Of a stretch of DNA of 64,000 bases, positions 56,226-64,000 are shown piece after piece (the first letter of the stretch is position 1; each line of letters starts with the position of its first letter). The DNA is taken from the NCBI RefSeq assembly GCF_000729995.1, contig NZ_JNFG01000004.1, forward strand, positions 1 to 64,000, in the 5' to 3' direction. Origin of the DNA: Caballeronia sordidicola (GTDB lineage: Bacteria; Pseudomonadota; Gammaproteobacteria; Burkholderiales; Burkholderiaceae). The position numbers and the translations under genes are program-made. The notes beneath the pieces are model-generated. The model had not been told where the DNA came from and did not search any database. It saw only the letters and a list, made by a program, of their open reading frames with translations.

Positions 56226-57932
56226 TTACACAGCCGCTTTCTTCACTCGCTTGCGGGGCGCCGCGCCCGTATGTGTTGCCGCTAGCGCAGCCAAATCACG
56301 TGCGACGTCGTCCATCACCGGCTCCCACTTCGAAAATTCTTCCTGCCTGTAAAGCGTCGCGGTCGGATACCACGGGCTGTCAGTGCGCTCCAGTTGCCAG
56401 ACCCAGTGCGGATTGGTGTCGAGGAGAATCCAGGTCGGCTTGCCGAGCGCCGCCGCCAGATGCGCCACGCTCGTGCAAACGGTAATAACGAGATCAAGTG
56501 AGTCGATGAACGCTGCCGTGTCGTCGAACGTTTCAAACTTGCCGGTGCGATCCGCGATCTCGAAGCCACCGTCCCGAGCCGTGGATACCGCGCCCGACGC
56601 ATCCTTCTGCAGCGAGAAGAACGCCACATTCTCGATCCCGCTGAACGCTTTCGCATACCGCTCGATGCCCACGCTGCGGAACATGTTGCGCTGATGGCCT
56701 TCGCTGCCGCTCCATACAAGGCCTACGCGCAAGCGTTTGTCGGCGGCGAACTCAGTGCGCCAGTCGGCGGCGAGGTCGGCATCGGCGGAAAGATACGCGC
56801 GCTTCGCCGGAATAGTGTCCGCATCGATCCCGAAGTGCAGCGGCAGGCTTAGCAACGGGAAATGGAAGTCGAACGCGGGCAGCGGTGCGTCGTGCGGCAG
56901 GCACTCGACTCCTTTCGGCGCCATACGCGCCATCAGCGGATGCACTGCCTTAAAGGCGACCCATATCAGCGTGCCGCCCTGCGCGTGAACCTTTTTCGCG
57001 AGCATCGGGAGGAAACGCGAGAACTGCAGCGCGTCGCCGAAACCTTGCTCGCCCCACAGCAACAAGGTCTTGTCGCGCAGAGATTCGCCGTTCCATCGTG
57101 GCATGGCGAAGTTGGGGTGTGAGTTGCGCAGTTCGCTTGAACCGTTCCAGCGTGTTTCAAAATTGGCCCAGCCGCGCGCGTAATTGCCCTGCACGAGATC
57201 GAGAATGGAGAGATTGAACGGAAGACGTGCCATTCCGGGCGCGATGTCGGCGGCGGTCTTCGCTGCTTCAGTGGCCTCCGGCCAGCGCTGCGCTTCTTTC
57301 AGCGCGAGACTGTAGTTCGACAACGCGAGCGCATTCGACGGATTGATCTCAACCGCGCGCTTGCCGGCCGCCAGCGCATGCTCAAGTTGCAGGCGGCGCG
57401 GATACACGCGCGTCAGATTCGTCCACGCTTCGATATCGTCGGCATTCGCGGCGACGGCTTCTTCCAGCATGGTCAGTGCTTTATCTTCGCTGCCAGTGAG
57501 TTCGTACGCGACCGCCAGGTTGTTGCGCAGGGTCGGGACGGCCGGATTGATTGCGTGGGCGCGTTCGTAGAAGGGAATGGCGTCCGTGTGACGGTTGGCG
57601 AGCTGGAGCGCATAACCGAGATGCCAGAGCGCAAGCGCGTGCTGCGGATGACGATCGACAAGTTGAGCCGCGAGCTGAATTCCATCGCCAATGCGGTTTT
57701 GTTTCAGCATGGAGTCGACCAGGTCGAGGCCCGTCTCCGGCTGATCGGATTGCAACATCATGGCGGCCTGCAGCCAAACGGCGCGCTCGACCTGATTGCC
57801 TTGCGCGTTCGCGCTGCGAGCGTTGTCAATGAATGCGTTCAGCGCGCGCGGGATAATGGTGTCTTGAACGGCGCCGGTTTGCGGCGCTTCGCTGAGAAGC
57901 TGATTGGGGCGGGAGGATGGGCTGTTAGTCAT
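56226..57932 (-). CDS. TPR-repeat protein with glycosyltransferase-9-like C-terminus
   Basis: A 568-residue protein. TPR helices occupy about residues 60-270 (repeat pieces LALWHLGYALQLANRH, PTLRNNLAVAYELTGSEDKAL). A C-terminal region (about 290-550) resembles glycosyltransferase family 9 and the TPR-linked transferases of Burkholderia: KTLLLWGEQGFGDALQFSRF, RVGLVWSGSEGHQRN and VITVCTSVAHLAAALGKPTW. It may glycosylate a protein or surface glycan; the acceptor is unknown. ATG 57932 (MTNSPSS) is chosen; the upstream frame is a shadow of the divergent kinase gene. Confidence 0.85.
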   Translation of the reverse strand: MTNSPSSRPNQLLSEAPQTGAVQDTIIPRALNAFIDNARSANAQGNQVERAVWLQAAMMLQSDQPETGLDLVDSMLKQNRIGDGIQLAAQLVDRHPQHALALWHLGYALQLANRHTDAIPFYERAHAINPAVPTLRNNLAVAYELTGSEDKALTMLEEAVAANADDIEAWTNLTRVYPRRLQLEHALAAGKRAVEINPSNALALSNYSLALKEAQRWPEATEAAKTAADIAPGMARLPFNLSILDLVQGNYARGWANFETRWNGSSELRNSHPNFAMPRWNGESLRDKTLLLWGEQGFGDALQFSRFLPMLAKKVHAQGGTLIWVAFKAVHPLMARMAPKGVECLPHDAPLPAFDFHFPLLSLPLHFGIDADTIPAKRAYLSADADLAADWRTEFAADKRLRVGLVWSGSEGHQRNMFRSVGIERYAKAFSGIENVAFFSLQKDASGAVSTARDGGFEIADRTGKFETFDDTAAFIDSLDLVITVCTSVAHLAAALGKPTWILLDTNPHWVWQLERTDSPWYPTATLYRQEEFSKWEPVMDDVARDLAALAATHTGAAPRKRVKKAAV

Positions 57933-58040
57933 TTTGTGTATGCGGCCTGGCCGCCCTGTACGAGACAACGCTAGATGGTGCGGCAAGCGGCTATATCCAA
58001 CCATTAGACTAATCTGAAATTTGAGGTGAAATTCACCGCG

Positions 58041-59399
58041 ATGCATCGAATAACGAACACCGGCCGCGTCAATCTCGGTCACCTGTTTTGGCTTCGCAGT
58101 CTGGCGATCATCGGTCAATTGGGGACGATCGCTGTCGTACAGACGTTCTATGGTGCGCATCTCCCGCTAGCGGCCATGCTGACCGTTGTCGCGCTCGAGG
58201 TATTGTTCAACGCGTTGACATGGGTACGCGTTGCGCGCGCGCAGCCTGAAACGAATCTGGAGTTGTTCGGGCAGCTTTGGGTCGATCTCGGTGCGTTGTC
58301 CGCCTTGCTGTTCCTGAGCGGCGGCGCGACGAATCCTTTTGTCACGCTGTACCTGCCGTCGCTGGCAATTGCTTCCGCCGTGCTGCCGTGGCGGCTGATG
58401 GCCTGGCTCGCGTTGTTCGCGGTCGTCTGTTATTCGTTGCTGACGGTCAGCTACGTGCCGCTGAACATAGAAGATCCGCTGAATTTGTTCGAATATTTCC
58501 GCATTGGGCTGTGGGTGAACTTCATGGTCAGCGTGGGGTTGATCGGCTGGTTCGTGGCGCGGATGTCGCGGGCGCTGCGAGCGCGGGATTTTGCGCTGGC
58601 CGATGCCCAGGAGCGGCTTCTGCGCGACGAGCGCGCCGTGGCGCTGGGTGTCCAGGCGGCAACGGTCGCGCACGAAATTGGCACGCCGCTGTCGACCATC
58701 GCGATGCTGAGCGAGGAGTTACGCGATTCCGCCCGTCACGACCCACATCTCGCCCCTTATTCCGCCGATATCGAACTCCTCGAGCAGCAAATGACGCTGT
58801 GCACGTCCGCGCTCGCGCGCCTGCGCAGTCGCGCGACCGTACCCGCGCCGCGGCAACCGCTGGATGACTGGCTGCATGGGTTTGTCGAACAATGGCGGCT
58901 GCGCCATCCGCACGTGCGTTTCGAGTTGATTGAGTCAGGAAATGAGTCGGAAAATGAAGCGGAGGAGCACAAGCGCGCGGGGCTGTTTCTCAGCGATCCC
59001 GTCGCGGTAGGGCAAATACTGACTATTCTGCTGGATAATGCTGCGCGGGCCAGCAGCGATTCGGTGACGCTGATGACGTCGGCAAACCGGCATCTTGGCG
59101 AGCCCGTGATTCAATTCGATGTCCGCGATCAAGGCCCCGGGATTCCGGCGGCATTGCGGGGTTCGCTCGGCGCGATGCCCGTCGACAGTACGCAAGGCGG
59201 CCACGGTGTCGGCTTGTATCTGGCATTCTCAGCGGCAACGCGGCTTGGCGGGTCGATCGAACTCACGCCAGCCAGTCCGCACGGTACGCACGCCATCCTG
59301 CGTCTCACCGACACAAGCGCCCCCGAATCGCGGGAAAAAGCAGCACGGACGGGCCGCGGCGGGGTCGCCGCTTCCGTCACTACGGAGAAAAGAGCATGA
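58041..59399 (+). CDS. RegB/PrrB-like redox sensor histidine kinase
   Basis: A 452-residue kinase with about six spans in the first 170 residues, including the loop GGATNPF, the quinone-binding motif of RegB/PrrB, and a HisKA H-box VAHEIGTPLSTIAMLSEEL close to the RegB consensus. HATPase parts include LLDNAARASSD and DVRDQGPGIP. RegB senses the quinone-pool redox state. ATG 58041 is preferred to GTG 58026, because GAGGTG precedes it. Its stop overlaps the next ATG by four bases. Confidence 0.92.
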   Translation: MHRITNTGRVNLGHLFWLRSLAIIGQLGTIAVVQTFYGAHLPLAAMLTVVALEVLFNALTWVRVARAQPETNLELFGQLWVDLGALSALLFLSGGATNPFVTLYLPSLAIASAVLPWRLMAWLALFAVVCYSLLTVSYVPLNIEDPLNLFEYFRIGLWVNFMVSVGLIGWFVARMSRALRARDFALADAQERLLRDERAVALGVQAATVAHEIGTPLSTIAMLSEELRDSARHDPHLAPYSADIELLEQQMTLCTSALARLRSRATVPAPRQPLDDWLHGFVEQWRLRHPHVRFELIESGNESENEAEEHKRAGLFLSDPVAVGQILTILLDNAARASSDSVTLMTSANRHLGEPVIQFDVRDQGPGIPAALRGSLGAMPVDSTQGGHGVGLYLAFSAATRLGGSIELTPASPHGTHAILRLTDTSAPESREKAARTGRGGVAASVTTEKRA

Positions 59400-59938
59400 G
59401 CGATACAAATTTTTTGGTCATCGACGACGATGAGGTCTTCTCGGGCATCCTCGCGCGCGGACTGACGCGCCGCGGCTATACGCCGCATCAGGCGCACGAC
59501 GCCGCCACGGCGTTGCGATTGGCGAACACGCAGAAGTTCGGCCAGATCACTGTCGATCTGCACCTCGGCCACGATTCAGGATTGACGCTCGTCGCGCCCT
59601 TGCGCGATCTTCAACCTGATGCGCGAATTCTCGTGCTAACGGGTTATGCGAGCATCGCGACGGCGGTTCAGGCCGTGAAGGACGGCGCCGATAATTATCT
59701 GGCGAAGCCGGCAAACGTCGAGACAATCCTGTCCGCGCTGCAGGAGGAGGCCAGCGAGCAGACGGCCGAAGAAGCGATCGAGCACCCGGCGTTGTTATCT
59801 GTTGCGCGCCTGGAGTGGGAGCATATTCAGCGCGTGCTTGCCGAGAACGGCAACAATATTTCGGCTACGGCGCGAGCATTGAACATGCATCGGCGGACAC
59901 TGCAGCGCAAGCTGGCGAAGAAACCCGTGCGGCAATAA
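59396..59938 (+). CDS. RegA/PrrA-like response regulator
   Basis: A 180-residue regulator. The receiver has DDDE (acidic pocket), the phospho-acceptor Asp in ITVDLHLGHDSG, the Thr in LVLTGYASI and Lys in NYLAKPANV. The C-terminal Fis-type helix-turn-helix is NNISATARALNMHRRTLQRKL, close to the RegA/ActR/PrrA effector, which binds DNA and controls respiratory, carbon-fixation and electron-transfer genes. Coupled by ATGA to the kinase gene; a terminator follows. Confidence 0.93.
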   Translation: MSDTNFLVIDDDEVFSGILARGLTRRGYTPHQAHDAATALRLANTQKFGQITVDLHLGHDSGLTLVAPLRDLQPDARILVLTGYASIATAVQAVKDGADNYLAKPANVETILSALQEEASEQTAEEAIEHPALLSVARLEWEHIQRVLAENGNNISATARALNMHRRTLQRKLAKKPVRQ

Positions 59939-59953
59939 ACGTTATGTAGAACG

Positions 59954-60009
59954 TAAAAGGGCGGTTCACGATTTCAGTCATTTGCTGAAACCGTGAACCG
60001 CCCTTTTTT
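59954..60009. terminator. Bidirectional terminator between regA-like gene and hslU
   Basis: A long hairpin: AAAAGGGCGGTTCACG at the left, its complement at the right, with inner TTTCAG/CTGAAA pairing; A4 before and T6 after, between converging genes. Confidence 0.88.
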
Positions 60010-60022
60010 GACTCGAATCGCG

Positions 60023-61363
60023 TTACAGCACGTAGCGCGACAAATCTTCGTCTTCGGCTACATCGTTCAACGCTTTATCGACATAAGCGGCGTCAATTTT
60101 CACCGGATGACCCGTGTGATTGCCCGCCGCAAACGACACTTCTTCGAGCAACTTTTCGATCACGGTATAAAGCCGCCGCGCACCGATATTCTCCGTCTTC
60201 TCATTCACTGAAAACGCAATCTCTGCCATCCGGCGAATACCGTCCGTGCTGAAAGCCAGTTCGACGTCTTCCGTTGCCAACAACGCCGTGTACTGCTTCA
60301 CAAGACTGGCGTCGGTCGTATTCAGAATGGATTCGAAATCCTCAACGGACAGCGAATCCAGTTCGACGCGAATCGGAAAACGCCCTTGCAGTTCGGGGAT
60401 CAGGTCGCTCGGCTTGGCCAGATGGAACGCACCGCTGGCGATAAACAGGATGTGGTCGGTCTTGATCATCCCGTATTTCGTATTGATGGTGGTGCCTTCC
60501 ACAAGCGGCAGCAGGTCGCGCTGCACACCGGCCCGCGATACTTCCGCGCCACCCGTCTCACTGCGCGACGCGATCTTGTCGATCTCGTCCAGGAACACGA
60601 TGCCATTCTGCTCGACGTTCTGAATAGCCTTCGTCTTGACCTCTTCGTCATTCAGCAGCTTGCCGGCTTCTTCGTCGGTGAGCAGCTTCAGCGCGTCCTT
60701 GACCTTCACCTTGCGGTGCGTCTTCTTGCCGCCGCCGATATTCGCGAACATGGAGCGGATCTGGTCGGTCATTTCCTCCATGCCCGGCGGCCCCATGATG
60801 TCCATGCTTGGCTGCGGCCCTTCAATGTCGATCTCCACTTCCTTGTCGTCGAGCAGACCTTCGCGCAGGCGCTTGCGGAACGTCTGGCGCGTGCTGTTCG
60901 CGCTGTCGTCCTGCAACTCGGCCGTGCCGAAACCTGCCGCCGGCCGCGCGCTCGGCAGCAGAATGTCCAGGATCCGATCCTCGGCGCGATCGATGGCGCG
61001 CGAACGCACTTTGCGCATCTCGCTTTCGCGCGTCTGCTTGACCGAAATTTCGATCAGGTCGCGCACGATGCTGTCCACATCGCGACCGACGTAGCCGACT
61101 TCGGTGAACTTCGTTGCTTCAATCTTGATGAACGGCGCGTCGGCAAGCTTCGCCAGACGCCGCGCGATTTCCGTCTTGCCGACGCCGGTCGGTCCGATCA
61201 TCAGGATGTTCTTCGGGGTGATTTCCTGGCGCAGCGGTTCGGCGACCTGCTGACGCCGCCACCGGTTGCGCAGCGCGACAGCGACCGCTTTTTTCGCGCG
61301 GCCCTGGCCGATGATGTGTTTATCGAGTTCCGAGACGATCTCGGCGGGAGTCATGGTTGTCAT
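60023..61363 (-). CDS. hslU: ATP-dependent protease ATPase subunit HslU (ClpY)
   Basis: A 446-residue AAA+ unfoldase. The Walker A is [17 protein letters not shown] and the Walker B is VFLDEIDKI; between them is the I domain (about 110-245) with a Met/Gly-rich segment. The C-terminal sensor-2 and tail ([12 protein letters not shown]) insert in HslV. The ATG is 42 bases downstream of hslV. With HslV it forms the heat-induced bacterial proteasome-like protease. Confidence 0.97.
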   Translation of the reverse strand: MTTMTPAEIVSELDKHIIGQGRAKKAVAVALRNRWRRQQVAEPLRQEITPKNILMIGPTGVGKTEIARRLAKLADAPFIKIEATKFTEVGYVGRDVDSIVRDLIEISVKQTRESEMRKVRSRAIDRAEDRILDILLPSARPAAGFGTAELQDDSANSTRQTFRKRLREGLLDDKEVEIDIEGPQPSMDIMGPPGMEEMTDQIRSMFANIGGGKKTHRKVKVKDALKLLTDEEAGKLLNDEEVKTKAIQNVEQNGIVFLDEIDKIASRSETGGAEVSRAGVQRDLLPLVEGTTINTKYGMIKTDHILFIASGAFHLAKPSDLIPELQGRFPIRVELDSLSVEDFESILNTTDASLVKQYTALLATEDVELAFSTDGIRRMAEIAFSVNEKTENIGARRLYTVIEKLLEEVSFAAGNHTGHPVKIDAAYVDKALNDVAEDEDLSRYVL

Positions 61364-61405
61364 CGTTGGTCCTTGTCCTGTGCTCGCGAATACGCGAAAG
61401 CCGTG

Positions 61406-61942
61406 TTACTCGATCGTCTCGATGACGCGATTGTGATTCGTATAAATGCACATGTCGCCCGCGATTGTCAGTGCCTTTTCGACGATATCGCGCGGCGAGA
61501 GTTCGGTGTTTTCGGCGAGCGCTTGTGCTGCGGCCTGCGCGTACGCACCGCCCGAACCGATCGCGCAAATGCCGTTTTCCGGATCGAGTACGTCGCCGTT
61601 ACCCGTGATGACGAGCGTGGTTTGGGCGTCGGCGGCAATCAGCATGGCTTCCAGACGGCGCAGCATGCGGTCCGTGCGCCAGTCTTTCGCAAGCTCGACG
61701 GCGGCGCGTGTCAGGTTGCCCTGGTGTTTTTCCAGCTTGGCTTCGAAGCGGTCGAGGAGTGAAAACGCGTCGGCTGTGCCCCCCGCGAAACCGACCAGGA
61801 CCTTGCCGCCATAGATGCGGCGCACTTTCTTCGCGCCGCCTTTCATCACGATATTGCCGAGGGTGACCTGGCCGTCGCCACCGAGGGCGACCTTGTCGCC
61901 GAGTCTTACGGAGACGATAGTCGTGCCGTGAAATTGTTCCAT
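61406..61942 (-). CDS. hslV: ATP-dependent protease proteolytic subunit HslV (ClpQ)
   Basis: A 178-residue N-terminal nucleophile hydrolase. After a six-residue propeptide (MEQFHG) comes [20 protein letters not shown], whose first Thr is the catalytic residue. ATG 61942 is chosen because AGGA lies six bases upstream. ATG 61948 would add two residues. It is the first gene of hslVU. Confidence 0.96.
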   Translation of the reverse strand: MEQFHGTTIVSVRLGDKVALGGDGQVTLGNIVMKGGAKKVRRIYGGKVLVGFAGGTADAFSLLDRFEAKLEKHQGNLTRAAVELAKDWRTDRMLRRLEAMLIAADAQTTLVITGNGDVLDPENGICAIGSGGAYAQAAAQALAENTELSPRDIVEKALTIAGDMCIYTNHNRVIETIE

Positions 61943-62359
61943 GTGCATTCCTATGAAAGCGGAGTGGGCGCGGCAGCCGGTTGACCGGTATGCCGCCGCG
62001 CCGCCGGGGAATCCTTGGGGAGCGTGAGGAGCCCGGACGCGCTGCAAGGTTGCGCTCGACCGGACCCTGGCCACGTCCGCGCTACGAGAGCGCGTCCAGT
62101 TCATTTTAGGGCGCTGCGGAGTTTATCAAGGCGCGTCTTGCGGCATCTTGTGCGGGATGGCGTTTTGGACGTGCCAGCCTTATGGAATAAGCCTTATCAG
62201 CCGAAAAAACGGGGCACAAAAACAAAAAGGCACACGATTTTTCGTGTGCCTTTTGTGTTTCAAGCGTGTTTTCAAGCGCTTTCCAATCTCTTCGATACAA
62301 ATCCCAGCCGGCAAGTTTCCCGCCGCGGCCCAGGCCGCAGCGTATGCTCGACCGGCCGA
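61943..62359. other. hslV upstream / dksA downstream region
   Basis: About 415 bases. It holds the dksA terminator at 62224-62254. No gene is supported; the hslVU promoter should be here, but I could not place a clear heat-shock sigma site. Confidence 0.4.
62224..62254. terminator. Terminator of dksA
   Basis: AAAAGGCACACGA / TCGTGTGCCTTTT with a four-base loop, A-run on one side and T-run on the other, 106 bases past the dksA stop. Confidence 0.8.
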
Positions 62360-62779
62360 TCAGTCCCCGAACAGCTTCTGGCGCAGTTCGCGTCGTTCCT
62401 GCGCTTCGAGCGAGAGCGTCGCCGTCGGGCGCGCGATCAGGCGCGGAATGCCGATCGGCTCGCCTGTTTCCTCGCACCAGCCGTAATCGCCCGACTCGAT
62501 ACGCGCCAGCGATTGCTGAACTTTCTTCAGCAGCTTGCGTTCGCGGTCGCGCGTGCGCAGTTCGAGCGCGTGCTCTTCCTCGATCGTCGCGCGATCAGCC
62601 GGGTCCGGAACGATGACGGTTTCCCGCAGGTTTTCCGTCGTCTGGCCCGCATTCTTGAGAATGTCGGTCTGCAGCTGTTCCAGTCGGATCCTGAAGAACG
62701 CGAGTTGATCCTCGTTCATGTAATCCTTGTCGGCCATCTTCAGGATTTCGTCTTCGGTCAACAATCGTTTCGTCGTCAT
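62360..62779 (-). CDS. dksA: RNA polymerase-binding factor DksA, single-Cys type
   Basis: A 139-residue DksA. The long coiled coil (about 25-95, with the DPADRATIEEEHALELRTRDRERKL acidic tip region) and the C-terminal globular part (WCEETGEPIGIPRLIARPT) are in place. Of the four zinc-ligand Cys of Escherichia coli DksA (CxxC ... CxxC) only the first remains; the others are Thr, Ser and Ala. This zinc-free, single-Cys form is common in alpha- and betaproteobacteria and is linked to redox insensitivity in published work on DksA cysteines. It mediates the stringent response with ppGpp. Confidence 0.93.
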   Translation of the reverse strand: MTTKRLLTEDEILKMADKDYMNEDQLAFFRIRLEQLQTDILKNAGQTTENLRETVIVPDPADRATIEEEHALELRTRDRERKLLKKVQQSLARIESGDYGWCEETGEPIGIPRLIARPTATLSLEAQERRELRQKLFGD

Positions 62780-63540
62780 CTGGCTTGCTTCTTCAATGTG
62801 GGGCGATGTCGTTCGCCATCTTCGCGGTCGCTCGCCGCGCTCGCCGCCGCTGTCGTTCGGTTACCCTCACTCCAGCGATACTCGCCAACAATTACTGCAT
62901 GCACTTACTACGCTAAACGGGCTGCGACTCTCGGGCGCTGGACGGCGCCACGCGGGGCCGGATTCATCTAGACCGATTCATCTGTACTGATTTTCAAGCG
63001 ATTCGACCGGTGCCCGATGTTCGGAACAACACCTTACTCGTCACTTCCACTCTCTTGCCGGGTTTGCAATATAACGGTGAAACGTTGCTCGCGGCGCCGG
63101 CGGGAGCCTTTTTTAGCGTCTTTTCAGCAAGCCCTCGCGCCGGGCTTTGCAGTCAAGGCTTGGCGGCGTACCGGCTTCTCCAGTGGGGCTGTATTGTAAC
63201 TGAATCGCAAATGCGTACTACACCTGAGCAAAACGCCGGCGCGATTCGTTCGTTATCTCAAAAATATAACGCGCTGACGTTTAAAAAGCGATGGTTCTTG
63301 GCGTGCGTGAACACATATTGCAACGACGCTCATCGCAAAAAAAGCAGCGGCCCCTAAAGGCGCAGCGATTTTAGCTTCGCTGAAGCGCCGCAATGGTTGC
63401 GCTACAGGAGAGAAATAGCGAGAACTGTGCCGAGAATGGAGGTTTTGGATCGAGCGGCGGCGCGAAGCCTTCGTGTGAAGGCTTCGCGTTCGCCGGTTAC
63501 TTCGGTTACTTTCGCGCTTCAGCGTATTCCGCTTCTTCGA
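62780..63540. other. dksA upstream region, no supported gene
   Basis: About 760 bases between cobW and dksA, both leftward. A 115-codon frame at 63010-63357 has no ribosome site or recognisable product. The dksA promoter should lie here. A split palindrome GTTAT-N9-ATAAC at 63252-63270 and the hairpin at 63462-63487 are the structures I see. Confidence 0.4.
63462..63487 (-). repeat. Hairpin downstream of cobW
   Basis: GCGAAGCCTTC / GAAGGCTTCGC, 11-base perfect arms with a four-base loop, 54 bases past the cobW stop. There is no T-run, so it is not a classic terminator. Confidence 0.5.
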
Positions 63541-64000
63541 TCAGACCAGGCAGGCGGTCAGTCCGTCGATGATCAAATCCTGCGGCAGCTCAATGCCAAT
63601 GAACACCATCTTGCTGTTCTTCTTTTCGATCGGTTGCCATTTCGCGGCAAGATCGCTGCCCATCATCTGATGCACACCCTGGAACACGACCTTGCGATCG
63701 ACACCCTTCATATACAGCACGCCCTTGTAGCGCAGCAGGCGTTCGCCGTAGATCTGCAGGATGCCGCCGAGGAAATCTTCGAGCCGGTTCGGATCGAAGG
63801 CGCGGTCGCTGCGGAATACAAACGACTTGATTTTGTCGTCGTGATGCGCGTGATGGTGATTCGCGTGGCCATGCTCATGGTCGTGGCTGTGATCGTGGCC
63901 GCAGGTGGCGTGGTCGTGATCGTCGTCGTGCGCATGATCGTGCTCGGCATGGTCGTGCGCGTGATCGTCTTCCGCCAGGAAATCCGGATCGATTTCGAGC
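63541..64000 (-). CDS. CobW/COG0523 GTPase, C-terminal part (runs off window)
   Basis: The last 152 codons of a leftward gene whose start lies beyond 64000. First comes a His/Asp-rich stretch with repeated HDH, HAH and DHDHA units and a TCGHDHSHDH segment, typical of COG0523 metal-chaperone GTPases, which load or insert zinc or other metals. The CobW C-terminal domain follows: KSFVFRSDRAFDPNRLEDFL, LLRYKGVLYMKGVDRK, VFQGVHQMMGSD, ending ACLV. The Walker motifs are outside the window. Neighbouring dksA is a usual partner in Burkholderia. Confidence 0.9.
   Translation of the reverse strand, partial: LEIDPDFLAEDDHAHDHAEHDHAHDDDHDHATCGHDHSHDHEHGHANHHHAHHDDKIKSFVFRSDRAFDPNRLEDFLGGILQIYGERLLRYKGVLYMKGVDRKVVFQGVHQMMGSDLAAKWQPIEKKNSKMVFIGIELPQDLIIDGLTACLV

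Noticed and set aside
63252-63270. GTTAT-N9-ATAAC as a Zur/Fur box
   Set aside because: The usual Zur core has a much shorter spacer, and this site lies 470 bases from dksA and downstream of cobW, so it is not in a promoter position.

Overview
The window looks like chromosomal DNA from a betaproteobacterium of the family Burkholderiaceae, most likely the Burkholderia / Paraburkholderia / Caballeronia group. The reasons are the high GC with strong GC3 bias, a DUF4148 exported protein, the blocks rsmB-DUF4390-ntrY-ntrX, mreBCD-mrdA-mrdB opposite gatCAB, and cobW-dksA-hslV-hslU next to a RegB/RegA-type pair, plus lysine/alanine-rich tails on topoisomerase III and MreC. No rRNA operon, CRISPR array or intact prophage is visible. 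Genus is inference from gene content only.

Layout. 1-2.4 kb: small accessory genes (a lipoprotein, a DUF4148 protein, a 56-residue membrane protein, two hypotheticals). 2.45-4.9 kb: a MarR regulator, an isochorismatase-fold hydrolase and an MFS exporter in one direction. 4.99-13.03 kb: a probable genomic island lying between an intact tRNA-Lys(CUU) gene and a 24-base copy of that tRNA's T-arm (23/24 identical). It carries an IS256-type remnant, a four-gene leftward operon (SPFH/Band-7 protein with a SHOCT tail, four-helix membrane protein, zinc-ribbon/TPR membrane protein, glycine-zipper lipoprotein) and two orphan hypothetical genes. 13.3-19.9 kb: thioesterase, patatin-like lipase, OsmC protein, D-2-hydroxyacid dehydrogenase, GTP-dependent PEP carboxykinase, LysR regulator. 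20.0-24.7 kb (leftward): topB, a thioredoxin-like protein, dprA. 24.9-33.6 kb (rightward): def, fmt, lysE-type exporter, htpX, rsmB, DUF4390, ntrY-like kinase, ntrX-like regulator. 33.7 kb: tRNA-Phe. 34.0-35.9 kb: queC-queE-queD (7-deazaguanine synthesis). 36.0-37.5 kb: HpcH/HpaI aldolase and a Sel1-repeat protein. 37.6-44.1 kb (leftward): mreB-mreC-mreD-mrdA-mrdB (cell elongation). 44.5-49.7 kb: gatCAB, PPK2-type polyphosphate kinase, exonuclease III. 49.7-55.6 kb (leftward): M48 protease, AmpG-type permease, metX-metW, HAD phosphatase, argB. 55.9-64 kb: a small cysteine-rich CWC protein, a TPR/glycosyltransferase-like protein, RegB/RegA-like two-component pair, hslVU, a single-cysteine dksA, and the C-terminal part of a His-rich CobW GTPase running off the right edge.

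Most of the window is ordinary core genome in tight operons, with many four-base ATGA stop/start overlaps and strong hairpin terminators between convergent units. The most interesting stretch is the tRNA-Lys-linked island. Its SPFH + zinc-ribbon + membrane-protein operon resembles the Bacillus YdjGHI partners of PspA, but no PspA-like gene lies beside it. Other points worth a look are the isochorismatase-fold enzyme with glycine at the usual cysteine position, the DksA that keeps only one of four zinc-ligand cysteines, a response regulator with REC and Fis-type HTH but no AAA+ domain, and a structured leader with a possible 21-codon ORF in front of metX.
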